A stretch of 64,000 nucleotides of DNA from JAFGPL01 sp963781805 (GCA_963781805.1 CAWAHF010000004.1:6014001-6078000), one strand, 5' to 3'; shown: positions 27,276 through 36,140, numbered from the stretch's first letter. Notes: a model not told the origin generated them from the letters alone. A program made the numbers and translations.

Positions 27276-29321
27276 TTAATGCATAAACTGTATCAAGGAT
27301 TTTAAAATAGTAATTATAAATGGTATCCCCATAATTAAGGTAATAAATACAACACCGTATATTACGTAAACCTGGGGATTACCGCTTTGCAAAAAGGTAA
27401 ACTTATTTAAAAAGTGCCGTATAAGTTTTAATGGATATTTGATTGCTTTTTCTTCAATTTTATCTTTTGGATGTGTTTCGTGGCCGCCTTTTCCGGGGAA
27501 AATTCCGGATATTTCCTGTTTGAATTTATGCACAGACAATACAGGTTCTGCCAGCTTACGGAATTGTCTGACAAATGAACTGGCCGTATACTGCATCTTA
27601 TTTGTAGCTCCAACATAACCACATCCCCAGGTGGTATCAATACTTTTTGGTTTAAATCTGTTCATTCTAAATCTGATAATGAGAATAAGTATAGCCAGGC
27701 AGATAAAACCCAGAGATGCATATCCGACTTTGATCACAGTATTCAATCCGGGAATATTCATAAGGTTGGTGGATTGAGATAATGAATCGGTGAACTGAGC
27801 TACGGGTATGGATAAAATATTAAAAAAATACCTTGGAAACAATCCAATTACCAAAATTAAAAATGAAATAAGGAACATTGGGATAAGCCTTATAATTCCT
27901 GGATCTGTTGAATTTGCATTTTGAAGATTTCTTGGTAATCCGAGAAAAATTGTTCCAAATGCTTTTGTAAAACACATAATGGCTAACCCTCCAATTAAAG
28001 CCAGACCCAAAACCGGAAAAATAAGAAATAACAATTGGGGTAGGTTTGCACCACTCATACCGGTAAACAAGCTGTTATATATGGTAAACTCTGAAATAAA
28101 ACCATTAAAAGGCGGCAAACCACTAATTGCAATAGAGCCAACAAGGAAAAGCAAGGCAGTATAAGGCATTTTTTTACCCAAACCACCTAATTGTTCTATG
28201 TTCATGGTATGGGTTGCCTGATATACATTTCCTGCTCCATAAAATAAAAGCGACTTAAACAGTGAATGATTCAACGTGTGCAGCAATGCACCAGCAAAAC
28301 CCATGGAAGCCAGAACAATATTTTCATCTCCAAGTCCAATACATCCAATACCTATTCCAATCCCTATAATTCCGATATTTTCAATGCTATGATAGGCAAG
28401 TAATCGTTTTAAATTATGCTGTATGATAGCTAGCATTACTCCATATACTCCGGTAATTACAGACAGAGTCAGAATGATATAACCTATTGCAGTGTAATCC
28501 GTTTTCATCAGATATAACATTCGCAATATGCCGTAAATACCAATCTTGATAATGACTCCCGACATTACCCCGGATACATGAGACGGTGCAGCAGGATGTG
28601 CATAAGGCAGCCATGTATGAAACGGAACGAACCCGGCTTTCAATGCAAAGCCAATAAAAAAACAAAAGAATATAATAAGACTGCTTAATGTCGTGCTTTG
28701 CAAAGAAAACTCCCTGATAGCGCTAAAATCCAATGAATGTACTTTATAGATAACTCCAATGAAAGCAAGTGTCAGAAACAGAATGCTGATATGCGATTGA
28801 ATCAGATAGTTCATCCCGGCTTTCATTATTTGGTGTTTTTGATGTTCAAAAATGACAAGTAAAAAAGTAGAAAGGGCCATTACTTCCCAAAGTATTAGAA
28901 AAGCTATGCTGTTATGTATGGAACAAAGACCAATAAGAGAGGCATGAGCAATAATATATGCAATCCAGTGCAACGAAAGATTTGAAGTCTGATTACAATA
29001 TACCTTCATATAGTATGCGCCATATACTATACCGGTGAGAAATGTAAAGTTGATCATCAAAATAAACCAGGCCGACAAGGCATCAATCCTGAATTGAATA
29101 TTGCCGGTTACCTGCGTTCCGTTAAATAATAGCTCAACAGGCTGGCCAATGAGCGCCTCGACCGCCCAAATGCTGCTGATAACAGATAATCCTGCTATTG
29201 AAATAAAGGTAATTAAACTTTTAAGTTTAGAGTTGACTAATGGTATTAATATAATTGAAATTAAAATAGTTACAAGAAAAATATTAAATAACTCCATTAA
29301 ACTCATTTTTAAAGTAAACAA
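27276..29321 (-). CDS. HyfB/NuoL-like ion-translocating membrane subunit
   Basis: A 681-residue antiporter-like subunit, first gene of the operon. The residues needed for ion pumping are all visible: Glu146 in LILWEVMALSTF, Lys228 in ALKAGFVPFHTWLPYAHPAA, Lys259 in GVIIKIGIYG, and a later His/Lys pair in HTLNHSLFKSLLFYGAGN. The C-terminal 200 residues carry an extra region with a cytoplasmic loop (KPKSIDTTWGCGYVGATNKM) and a final helix, as in HyfB. Intact pumping residues beside a cofactor-poor catalytic arm indicate a working membrane machine rather than decay. A -7-like TACTTTTG lies at 29395-29402 on this strand. Confidence 0.9.
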   Translation of the reverse strand: MFTLKMSLMELFNIFLVTILISIILIPLVNSKLKSLITFISIAGLSVISSIWAVEALIGQPVELLFNGTQVTGNIQFRIDALSAWFILMINFTFLTGIVYGAYYMKVYCNQTSNLSLHWIAYIIAHASLIGLCSIHNSIAFLILWEVMALSTFLLVIFEHQKHQIMKAGMNYLIQSHISILFLTLAFIGVIYKVHSLDFSAIREFSLQSTTLSSLIIFFCFFIGFALKAGFVPFHTWLPYAHPAAPSHVSGVMSGVIIKIGIYGILRMLYLMKTDYTAIGYIILTLSVITGVYGVMLAIIQHNLKRLLAYHSIENIGIIGIGIGIGCIGLGDENIVLASMGFAGALLHTLNHSLFKSLLFYGAGNVYQATHTMNIEQLGGLGKKMPYTALLFLVGSIAISGLPPFNGFISEFTIYNSLFTGMSGANLPQLLFLIFPVLGLALIGGLAIMCFTKAFGTIFLGLPRNLQNANSTDPGIIRLIPMFLISFLILVIGLFPRYFFNILSIPVAQFTDSLSQSTNLMNIPGLNTVIKVGYASLGFICLAILILIIRFRMNRFKPKSIDTTWGCGYVGATNKMQYTASSFVRQFRKLAEPVLSVHKFKQEISGIFPGKGGHETHPKDKIEEKAIKYPLKLIRHFLNKFTFLQSGNPQVYVIYGVVFITLIMGIPFIITILKSLIQFMH

Positions 29322-29394
29322 GTGTTTTTAATTAATTATGGGTAAGCACGTTAATTGATGTAAAAAAGTTGAGATTCATCAATTTTTGATTCCG

Positions 29395-29402
29395 CAAAAG
29401 TA
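29395..29402 (-). promoter_or_regulatory. Candidate -7 box of the hyf-like operon
   Basis: TACTTTTG on the minus strand matches TAnnTTTG, 73 nt before the hyfB-like start. No good TTG element was found at the usual distance, so confidence is limited. Confidence 0.35.
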
Positions 29403-29494
29403 AATAAACTTCGACTAACTCCGAAAAGAACTTCATTATTTTAATAACCAATATAGCATTATTATATTAATCCTTGTTTTTGAGAGTGTTAGTA

Positions 29495-29507
29495 TGTCAA
29501 TTTGACA
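29495..29507. promoter_or_regulatory. 13-nt palindrome, possible operator
   Basis: TGTCAATTTGACA, perfect 6-nt arms around a T, about 90 nt upstream of the candidate -7 box of the hyf-like operon. A transcription factor site is possible; no regulator is identified. Confidence 0.3.
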
Positions 29508-29659
29508 ATAGATATTCCCATTTACTGATGGCATATAATCAATTTAGATTGGTAGAAATTGTCGTGATTGTACTGAAATAATAAAACTTTAAACCAGAAA
29601 CTTTCAGTTGCTTACCTGTTGGAATTTGAGCATGGAATAACCTGACGATTTTTCTTTCC

Positions 29660-30811
29660 TTATATTCCCACTGCCCTCATCACTGCATCCTTTCCGTATT
29701 GTTTTCTTAATCGGTCAATGGTCTGGTAAAGCTTAACTTCTTTTGAAACATCTTCAAACAGGTTCAGTTGTTCGGTGCCCTGCACAAGGTGACTGAACCT
29801 AACGCCAATAAGCCGTATAAGCATTCTGCGCTGGTACAGGCGGCTGAAAAGCTCTTTGGCAACCTCAATCAGCTTGTGATCGAACGAAGTGTAGGGGATG
29901 CGTTTTTGCAGCGTATAGGTATCGAAATTGGAGTACCTGATTTTTACCGTTACGCACGAAGTAAGTCTTTGATGTTTCCTCAGGTCGAAGGTAATTTTTT
30001 CCACCATGCTCACCAGTTTTTCGTTCAGCATTACCACATCGGTAGTGTCCTGGTCGAATGTGCGCTCGGTGCTGATTGATTTCTGCTCCGAATAGGGCTG
30101 AACGGGTGTTGAATCAACCCCGTTTGCTTTTTTCCAGATGACAATTCCGTTTTTTCCAAGTACTTTTTCCATCATCTCAGGGGGAATCATTCCCAGGGTG
30201 CCTATGGTGGCAATGCCCATCGATCGGAGCAGGTGGTATGTCTTGTCTCCAATCATGGGTATTTTTTTGATGGATAACGGGTGTAAAAAAGGCTTCACAA
30301 TGTCGGGGGGAACCTCCTTTTCTCCGTTGGGTTTAGCTTCGCCGGTGGCTATTTTGGCAACCGTCTTATTTACCGATAACCCGAGCGAGATGGGCAATCC
30401 CGTTTCTTTGATAATCTTTTGGCGCAGTTCGTGCGTCCATGCCATGCAGCCAAAAAACCTGTCCATGCCGGTGATGTCGATATAGTGCTCATCTACCGAG
30501 GCCTTTTCGTATACCGGGGCTTCTTCTGCTATGATGTCGGTAACCGTGTGGGAGTATTTGCTGTAAAGTTCCATGTCGCCTCTCACAAAGAAAGCATCAG
30601 GGCAAAGGATTCTCGCCATTTTCATGGGCATGGCAGAGTGTACGCCGAAGTGCCGGGCCTCGTAACTGCAGCTTGCCACCACACCTCTGTCCGAAGAACC
30701 ACCAATGATAACAGGCTTTCCGTTTAAACTGCTGTTGATAAGCCGTTCTACCGACACAAAAAAGGTGTCGAGGTCAAGGTGGATGATATTTTTTCCAATG
30801 CCGGTTATCAT
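29660..30811 (-). CDS. dinB: Y-family DNA polymerase (DNA polymerase IV type)
   Basis: A 383-residue translesion polymerase. The catalytic acids are Asp13 (HLDLDTFFVSVE) and Asp107-Glu108 (SVDEHYIDIT). The helix-hairpin-helix region KKIPMIGDKTYHLLRSMG and the little-finger domain follow. EQLNLFED near residue 354 is a beta-clamp-binding motif. All expected domains are present, so it should be an active DinB-type enzyme. The upstream palindrome at 30863-30879 is identical to the one in front of the short DnaE-type polymerase gene 12 kb away. Together with the S24 repressor gene 850 bp further on, this suggests damage-inducible control. Confidence 0.93.
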   Translation of the reverse strand: MITGIGKNIIHLDLDTFFVSVERLINSSLNGKPVIIGGSSDRGVVASCSYEARHFGVHSAMPMKMARILCPDAFFVRGDMELYSKYSHTVTDIIAEEAPVYEKASVDEHYIDITGMDRFFGCMAWTHELRQKIIKETGLPISLGLSVNKTVAKIATGEAKPNGEKEVPPDIVKPFLHPLSIKKIPMIGDKTYHLLRSMGIATIGTLGMIPPEMMEKVLGKNGIVIWKKANGVDSTPVQPYSEQKSISTERTFDQDTTDVVMLNEKLVSMVEKITFDLRKHQRLTSCVTVKIRYSNFDTYTLQKRIPYTSFDHKLIEVAKELFSRLYQRRMLIRLIGVRFSHLVQGTEQLNLFEDVSKEVKLYQTIDRLRKQYGKDAVMRAVGI

Positions 30812-30862
30812 TTTTGTGATGTTGAAAAATATTTTTGTGTTTCAAAAAAAATATACTACTTT

Positions 30863-30879
30863 TGATTATATTATAATCA
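30863..30879. promoter_or_regulatory. Putative SOS-like operator upstream of dinB
   Basis: TGATTATATTATAATCA, identical in all 17 positions to 18213-18229. It lies 51 nt before the dinB start codon on the minus strand, a normal operator distance. Confidence 0.7.
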
Positions 30880-30965
30880 ATTTTAATGGTTATAATTTAA
30901 ACATTTTTTTGTGAGTTTTTTATTTATGGATAAAAAAATCTTCTTTCTTAAAGTGGATTACAATA

Positions 30966-31060
30966 GGCCGGGGGATTCTCCCCCTTTTATAAAGGGGGTG
31001 GCCGCAGGCCGGGGGATTTTCCCCCTTTTATAAAGGGGGTGGCCGCAGGCCGGGGGATTT
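30966..31060 (+). repeat. 41-bp tandem repeat, two full units plus 13 bp
   Basis: Units start at 30966, 31007 and 31048 with GGCCGGGGGATT. Each holds CCCCCTTTTATAAAGGGGG, itself a hairpin, and ends GTGGCCGCA. The two full units differ at one position (ATTCT/ATTTT). It directly precedes the DUF559 gene. Confidence 0.9.
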
Positions 31061-31069
31061 ATAAGACAC

Positions 31070-31456
31070 ATGAAGAAACCAATTAAATACAAAAAAAGCT
31101 TAAAACCATTTGCGCGTACCCTGCGGAAAAATTCTACTCCTGGAGAAATATTACTTTGGAATAATGTACTGAGGGCACGTAAATTTTATGGGTATCAATT
31201 TAACCGACAATTTCCAGTCGGAAATTATATAGTTGATTTTATCTGCAGAAAACTGAAATTAATAATTGAAGTTGATGGATACTCACACAATTTTAAATTT
31301 GAGGAAGATAAAAAAAGAGATGAATTTTTAACCGAATTGGGTTATAATGTGTTAAGATTTGCAGAAACTGAAGTACGACATGATTTAAATAATGTGATAA
31401 GAGTACTCGAGGGATATATGAATCAATTTGTAGGAAATCCCCCTGGCCCCCTTTAG
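31070..31456 (+). CDS. DUF559 (Vsr-like PD-(D/E)XK fold) endonuclease-domain protein
   Basis: A 128-residue protein of the DUF559 family, related to very-short-patch repair endonucleases. The N-terminal helix is PFARTLRKNSTPGEILLWNN, and the nuclease core is GNYIVDFICRKLKLIIEVDG, followed by the conserved LTELGYNVLRFAETEVRHDL. The gene sits inside G/C-rich repeats: 41-bp units end 10 nt before its start, and its last codons (GNPPGPL) and stop are written by a downstream repeat in inverted orientation. DUF559 genes are often found embedded in such repeats, suggesting that the repeat and nuclease spread together, but the function is not established. Confidence 0.8.
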   Translation: MKKPIKYKKSLKPFARTLRKNSTPGEILLWNNVLRARKFYGYQFNRQFPVGNYIVDFICRKLKLIIEVDGYSHNFKFEEDKKRDEFLTELGYNVLRFAETEVRHDLNNVIRVLEGYMNQFVGNPPGPL

Positions 31457-31504
31457 AAAAGGGGAATGAAAAATCCCCCCTGGCCCCCTTTAGGAAAGGG
31501 GGAA
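31435..31504 (-). repeat. DUF559-associated repeats, two inverted-orientation copies
   Basis: Two adjacent units, about 31435-31464 and 31471-31504, each of the form AATCCCCCTGGCCCCCTTTA followed by a run of G. The first contains the stop codon of the DUF559 gene. Confidence 0.8.
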
Positions 31505-31520
31505 AACGAGTTCCCTTGAA

Positions 31521-31537
31521 TTATAATTTTATTATAA
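31521..31537. promoter_or_regulatory. A/T palindrome upstream of the S24 repressor gene
   Basis: TTATAATTTTATTATAA, 7-nt arms and a 3-nt centre. It is similar in composition but not identical to the 17-nt polymerase operators; a repeat unit lies between it and the repressor gene. It could be a weaker autoregulatory site. Confidence 0.3.
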
Positions 31538-31581
31538 AGTACATATTCAATAAATTCAGCAAAATGAAAGCAACCAGAGAA

Positions 31582-31625
31582 GATTCCCCCTTTTCTAAAG
31601 GGGATGGCCGCAGGCCGGGGGATTT
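31582..31625 (+). repeat. DUF559-associated repeat, distal copy
   Basis: ATTCCCCCTTTTCTAAAGGG then GATGGCCGCAGGCCGGGGGA: the same hairpin and GGCCGCAGGCC joint as the 30966 block, 126 bp beyond the DUF559 stop and just before the repressor gene. Confidence 0.8.
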
Positions 31626-31657
31626 AATTCTCATTAGAATCCATAAAACTTAAATAT

Positions 31658-32479
31658 ATGTATTTCAACACCAACATTAAAATTCTGAGAAAACGTCGCA
31701 AACGCACCCAGGATGAGGTTGCGGATGCGCTCGGAATGAAGCGTTCTACGCTTAGCGGGTACGAAAATGAAGTCAGTCAGCCGACTGTACATGCACTTGT
31801 GGCCTTTTCGAAATATTATGGAATTGCCATTGACACTTTGTTGCAGGTGGATCTTCGTCAATTATCAGAAAGTCAGTTTTCCCAGCTTGAGAGGGGTGGG
31901 GACGTTTATGTCAAAGGCAGCGGGCTGAGAGTTTTGGCTACCACCATAAATAAACAAAACGAGGACAATATTGAACTTGTAAATGAAAAGGCTAAAGCAG
32001 GTTACACAGCGGGATTTGCAGATCCTGAATTTATAAGTAAACTTCCTGCTTTCCAGTTGCCATTTTTATCTAAGCAAAAAAAATACCGGACCTTTCAACT
32101 TAAGGGAGATTCAATGTTGCCTATTCCTTCCGGAGCTTGGGTTACCGGTGAATTTGTTCAGGACTGGGAATCGATTATTACCGGGCATGGGTATATCATC
32201 CTTACACTTGATGAGGGAATTGTATTTAAAATTGTCGAAAATCTGATTCACACGGAACATAAGTTGAGATTGTTTTCTCTTAATCCTGTTTTTGATCCTT
32301 ATGATGTGATTATCAGCGAAGTGAAGGAAATATGGAAGTTTGTCCATTATATCAGTTCTGAAATACCGGAACCTGTTCTACCCCAGGATGAACTGCTTAA
32401 AACCATCGCTGGTTTGAAAAAAGATATGAGTTTTTTAAAGGGCAGATTTCTGGATAATAACAAAAAAGGATTGTCATGA
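31658..32479 (+). CDS. XRE-S24 LexA-like self-cleaving transcriptional repressor
   Basis: A 273-residue regulator. The N-terminal helix-turn-helix of the Cro/CI type spans about 5-60 (TQDEVADALGMKRSTLSGYE). The C-terminal S24 peptidase fold has catalytic Ser152 (GDSMLPI) and Lys191 (GIVFKIVE). A LexA-type Ala-Gly cleavage site is present at 114-115 (EKAKAGYTAGF). These features predict RecA-stimulated self-cleavage after DNA damage. It is larger than LexA and has an XRE rather than winged-helix DNA-binding domain, so it is a CI/HdiR-like regulator. Its likely targets are the two polymerase genes with the shared 17-nt palindrome. It ends in a terminator overlapping its stop codon. Confidence 0.88.
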   Translation: MYFNTNIKILRKRRKRTQDEVADALGMKRSTLSGYENEVSQPTVHALVAFSKYYGIAIDTLLQVDLRQLSESQFSQLERGGDVYVKGSGLRVLATTINKQNEDNIELVNEKAKAGYTAGFADPEFISKLPAFQLPFLSKQKKYRTFQLKGDSMLPIPSGAWVTGEFVQDWESIITGHGYIILTLDEGIVFKIVENLIHTEHKLRLFSLNPVFDPYDVIISEVKEIWKFVHYISSEIPEPVLPQDELLKTIAGLKKDMSFLKGRFLDNNKKGLS

Positions 32480-32491
32480 CAATCCTTTTTT
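32462..32491. terminator. Bidirectional terminator overlapping the repressor stop codon
   Basis: AAAAAAGGATTGTCA followed by its reverse complement TGACAATCCTTTTTT. The hairpin includes the TGA of the S24 gene and also faces the 3' end of the leftward PAS-domain gene. Confidence 0.85.
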
Positions 32492-32508
32492 ATTTCAATT
32501 CAACACAG

Positions 32509-35500
32509 TTATTTTTTTAGTTTCTTTAAATCCTGCTGTAGTTTTTCAATGTTTGCTTGTAGCTGAACTTCTTTCTTTTGAAACTCTTTTTTCATTTTTT
32601 CATTCTCATCGAGACGTCTTTTCAAGTCTTCCTGAATGGTTTGCATTTCTTCAAGGTTCTGTCTTAATTCTTCTTCCTGTGCTAGCAATTCTTCGTTCTT
32701 TTCTTTGATCTCAGCTTCCAGCTTTTTGGCTAGGGTTATATCTTTTGAAATACCAAATGTGCCAATAATTTTCCCTTTTTGATCTTTTAGAGGTAATTTG
32801 GTTGTACTTACCCAAGTTACACTTCCATCCTTCTTAACTTCTTTTTCTACCAAATCGATAATGGGTTTGCCGGTTTTAATAATTTTTTGTTCATCTTTAA
32901 ATGCCGGCATTGCATGTGCTTCATCAAAGAAATCAAAATCTGATTTACCCATAATCTCTTCGGGAGTTGAAAAACCGAAAATATTTGCATGCGATTTACT
33001 GTTTTTAATAAATTTACTGTTCAAATCTTTGAAATAAATATATTCGGGAAGGCTATTCATCAATGCATCCATCAGATTTTTTTCTTTGGAAAGATTTTCC
33101 TGTATTTTGTTATTCTCTTCAATTTGACGTTCGAGGTCCTCCTGAGTAGTATGCATTTCTTCCAGATTCTGTCTTAACTCTTCTTCCTGTGCCTGCAATT
33201 CCTCATTCCTTTCTTTAATCTCCATCTCCATTTTCTTCATATCTGAAATATCTTTTGATATTCCAAAAGTTCCGACTATTTTACCATTATGGTCTTTAAG
33301 CGGCATTTTTGAAGTGGTCACCCAATTGATTGTACCGTCTTTTTTGACTTCCTTTTCAACAAGATTGATTATTGGCTTGCCGGTTTTAATGATTTTTTGT
33401 TCTCCTTCGTAGGCAGGTCTTGCATGTTCATCTGAAAAGAAGTCGAAATCGGATTTTCCATAAATTTCTTTTGGATCAGAAAATCCAAAAATCGATGCAT
33501 GTGATTTACTGTTTTTAATAAACTTACTTTCCAGATCCTTAAAATAAATATAATCCGGAATATTATTCATCAGAGCGTCCATCAGGTATTTCTCCTGTTC
33601 GAGATTTTCCTGAATCTTTTTATTCTCTTCAATCTGGCGTTCCAGGTCTTCCTGTGTAGTATGCATTTCTTCAAGGTTTTGACGAAGCTCTTCTTCCTGT
33701 GCCTGCATGGCTTCGTTTTTCTCCTTGATATCCATTTCCATTTTTTTGATTTCGGTAATATCTTTGGAAATCCCAAAAGTTCCCACAATTTTACCATTTA
33801 AGTCTCTCAATGGCATTTTAGATGTGCTTACCCATGTGATTGAACCATCCTTTTTCACCTCTTTTTCCACCAGATTAATTATGGATTTCCCGGTCTTAAT
33901 AATCTTCTGTTCACCTTCATAAGCCGGTCTTGCATGTTCATCTGCAAAGAAGTCGAAGTCGGATTTTCCAAATATCTCTTTCGGATTAGAGAATCCGAAT
34001 AATAGGGCATGGGATTTGCTGTTTTTAATAAACTTGCTGTCAAGATCCTTAAAATATATATACTCCGGTACATTTTCCATTAATGCATCCATAAGATATT
34101 TTTCACGTGCAAGATTTTCCTGAATTTTTTTATTTTCCTCCATTTGTCGCTGTAAATCTTCCTGCGTGGCATGCATCTCTTCCAGGTTCTGCCTGAGTTC
34201 TTCTTCCTGCGATAATAACATCTCTGCTTTTTCTCTTTCCTCTAACTCAAGCTTCTTGAGCTGGTTTATGTCTTTTGTAATCCCATATGTTCCAATACAC
34301 TTACCCGATTCATCTATCAACGGCATCTTTGTAATGGATGACCATTGTTCATGTCCGTTATCAAAAACTTCATGAATTACCTTGTCAATAAATCCTTTCC
34401 CGGTCCTGATAATTTTCTGTTCTTCATCATAATATTTCTGGGCAGTATCTTTATCAACAAAATCAAAATCTGACTTACCCAGCATCTCATCAATGTTCTT
34501 AACCGGAAAGATGGGTAACATTGACTTACTGATCCTTATGAATTTACTTTCAAGATCTTTATAATAAATGTAATCAGGCAGGCTGTTCATTAATGAATCC
34601 AGTAAGGCTTTTTCTTTTACAAGACTTTGTTGTATAATCTTATTGGTCTCTATCTGACGGTTAAGATCTTCCTGTGTGGCATGCATTTCTTCCAGATTCT
34701 GTCTGAGTTCTTCTTCACGTGTTTGCAACTCTTTCTCTTGAACTTTAGATTGTTCCAAAAGAGATTGCATTTTTTCATTAGCCTGGTTAATTGCAAGTGC
34801 GGAGGCTACATTTTCTGAAAGTTTTTCCAGAAACCTGATTTTATAGTCTTCGAGCTTTTTAAAAGATGCAATTTCAATAACTCCCATCTTATTCTCATCC
34901 TGTTTTAGGGGAACAAATACAATATGCCCCGGAGAAGCTTCGCCCAAACCGGAATATACTTTCAAAAATGATTCCTGTATTTCGTTCAGAACCATAGTAT
35001 TTCCTTCTTTATAACAGGTTCCGACATATCCTTCGCCAATTTTGAAGGATGATTTTATTTGGTTAATATCCGGTGCAAAACCACCAAAAAATTTAAGTAA
35101 TTGTTCTTCATTATCTTCATTATTAATTAAATAGATGGCTCCAGAATTTGCACCAATAAACTCCACAAGTTCTGATATAATGTTTTGTCCTAACGTGCTG
35201 GTATTACTTTTATTTTTCGACATTATATCACTGAATTTTGCGATGCCATCTGCCTGAAATCTCAATTCCTTTTCTGCATTTAACCTGTCAGTTTGCTCTT
35301 GTTGAAGTTTTTCATAATAATCGTCTTTCTCCTTCAGCTGATTTTCCAGTTGGTCAATCTGCTTTTTAAGTTCATCCTCCAGGTCTTCATTTTGTAGATC
35401 TTTTTTTATAAAAAATTTTCTAAACACAGGTATCAAAACAATCAGAATTATTAGTGTAAACCACCACATTTTATAGAATGGAACTTTATTGTATTGCGAA

Positions 35501-35802
35501 GACTCTGGTCTGTCGGTAGGTTTAATTCCTGAACTGTCAGGTTTAACATTTTCTGCAGAGACATACTCTTCAGTTGAAGTATCTGTAAGAAGAGCAGAAG
35601 ATAGTTCTTCCTCCGATTTCCCCATTTCATTATTATCGATGGAATCTGCATTTGAATCATCTGTTTGAAATTCCGATTGCAACATGAGAATTGTCTGAAG
35701 CGCAGAGATGTTTGCATGGAATGTATTCATTCCATAGTTCAATCTCATCAAACAAATTATAAATCCCAATAACAATACTACTTTCATCGGTAATTTTTTC
35801 AT
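32509..35802 (-). CDS. Membrane GAF/tandem-PAS sensor without output domain
   Basis: A 1097-residue protein. A signal peptide or first helix is followed by a periplasmic segment rich in Ser, Thr and acidic residues (about 30-110), a membrane helix (MWWFTLIILIVLIPVF) and a cytoplasmic coiled coil. Next come one GAF domain (about 180-340, IGEGYVGTCYKEGN, MGVIEIASFKKL) and four PAS/PAC units (YIYFKDLxSKFIKNSKSHA .. GTFGISKDI). Each PAS is preceded by a coiled coil with the repeated EEELRQNLEEMHATQEDL. The last three PAS units are almost the same sequence and are recent duplications. No histidine kinase, GGDEF, phosphatase or DNA-binding domain follows; it ends in coiled coil. It probably signals through oligomer partners. 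Confidence 0.85.
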   Translation of the reverse strand: MKKLPMKVVLLLGFIICLMRLNYGMNTFHANISALQTILMLQSEFQTDDSNADSIDNNEMGKSEEELSSALLTDTSTEEYVSAENVKPDSSGIKPTDRPESSQYNKVPFYKMWWFTLIILIVLIPVFRKFFIKKDLQNEDLEDELKKQIDQLENQLKEKDDYYEKLQQEQTDRLNAEKELRFQADGIAKFSDIMSKNKSNTSTLGQNIISELVEFIGANSGAIYLINNEDNEEQLLKFFGGFAPDINQIKSSFKIGEGYVGTCYKEGNTMVLNEIQESFLKVYSGLGEASPGHIVFVPLKQDENKMGVIEIASFKKLEDYKIRFLEKLSENVASALAINQANEKMQSLLEQSKVQEKELQTREEELRQNLEEMHATQEDLNRQIETNKIIQQSLVKEKALLDSLMNSLPDYIYYKDLESKFIRISKSMLPIFPVKNIDEMLGKSDFDFVDKDTAQKYYDEEQKIIRTGKGFIDKVIHEVFDNGHEQWSSITKMPLIDESGKCIGTYGITKDINQLKKLELEEREKAEMLLSQEEELRQNLEEMHATQEDLQRQMEENKKIQENLAREKYLMDALMENVPEYIYFKDLDSKFIKNSKSHALLFGFSNPKEIFGKSDFDFFADEHARPAYEGEQKIIKTGKSIINLVEKEVKKDGSITWVSTSKMPLRDLNGKIVGTFGISKDITEIKKMEMDIKEKNEAMQAQEEELRQNLEEMHTTQEDLERQIEENKKIQENLEQEKYLMDALMNNIPDYIYFKDLESKFIKNSKSHASIFGFSDPKEIYGKSDFDFFSDEHARPAYEGEQKIIKTGKPIINLVEKEVKKDGTINWVTTSKMPLKDHNGKIVGTFGISKDISDMKKMEMEIKERNEELQAQEEELRQNLEEMHTTQEDLERQIEENNKIQENLSKEKNLMDALMNSLPEYIYFKDLNSKFIKNSKSHANIFGFSTPEEIMGKSDFDFFDEAHAMPAFKDEQKIIKTGKPIIDLVEKEVKKDGSVTWVSTTKLPLKDQKGKIIGTFGISKDITLAKKLEAEIKEKNEELLAQEEELRQNLEEMQTIQEDLKRRLDENEKMKKEFQKKEVQLQANIEKLQQDLKKLKK

Positions 35803-36140
35803 AATTGTCTACATAGATTGTTTGTGTTCCTCATTAAGTCTAAAGATAATAAATACCAACAGAATTTTGAAAAATAATTATTTATTTTGTTGCAGAAATT
35901 CAAATAATCTAACTGATTGGTACAGAAATAGCATTAGAATTTTTCGTATTTTTTGCTATCATTCAAATAAAATAGAGAATTTATATGAATAAAATTTACT
36001 CAAAATTATCTGAATTCTTTGATGGCACTATTCAATGAATCATAATACTTTATAGTTACTTTTTTCTTAAAATGAACATCCTATGGAACTACTCAAATTC
36101 AATTTTTTTATATTAATACTTAATTTTTTTTAAGTGTTTC

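Larger units (their letters stand above)
29322..29659. other. Intergenic region upstream of the hyf-like operon
   Basis: A 338-bp AT-rich gap between the Y-family polymerase 3' end and the hyf-like operon start. It contains a candidate -7 box and a 13-nt palindrome (29495-29507). No gene or terminator hairpin was seen. Confidence 0.5.

Noticed and set aside
30966..31060. 41-bp direct repeats as a CRISPR array
   Set aside because: The units are directly adjacent with no spacers, the unit is an internal hairpin, and no cas gene is near.
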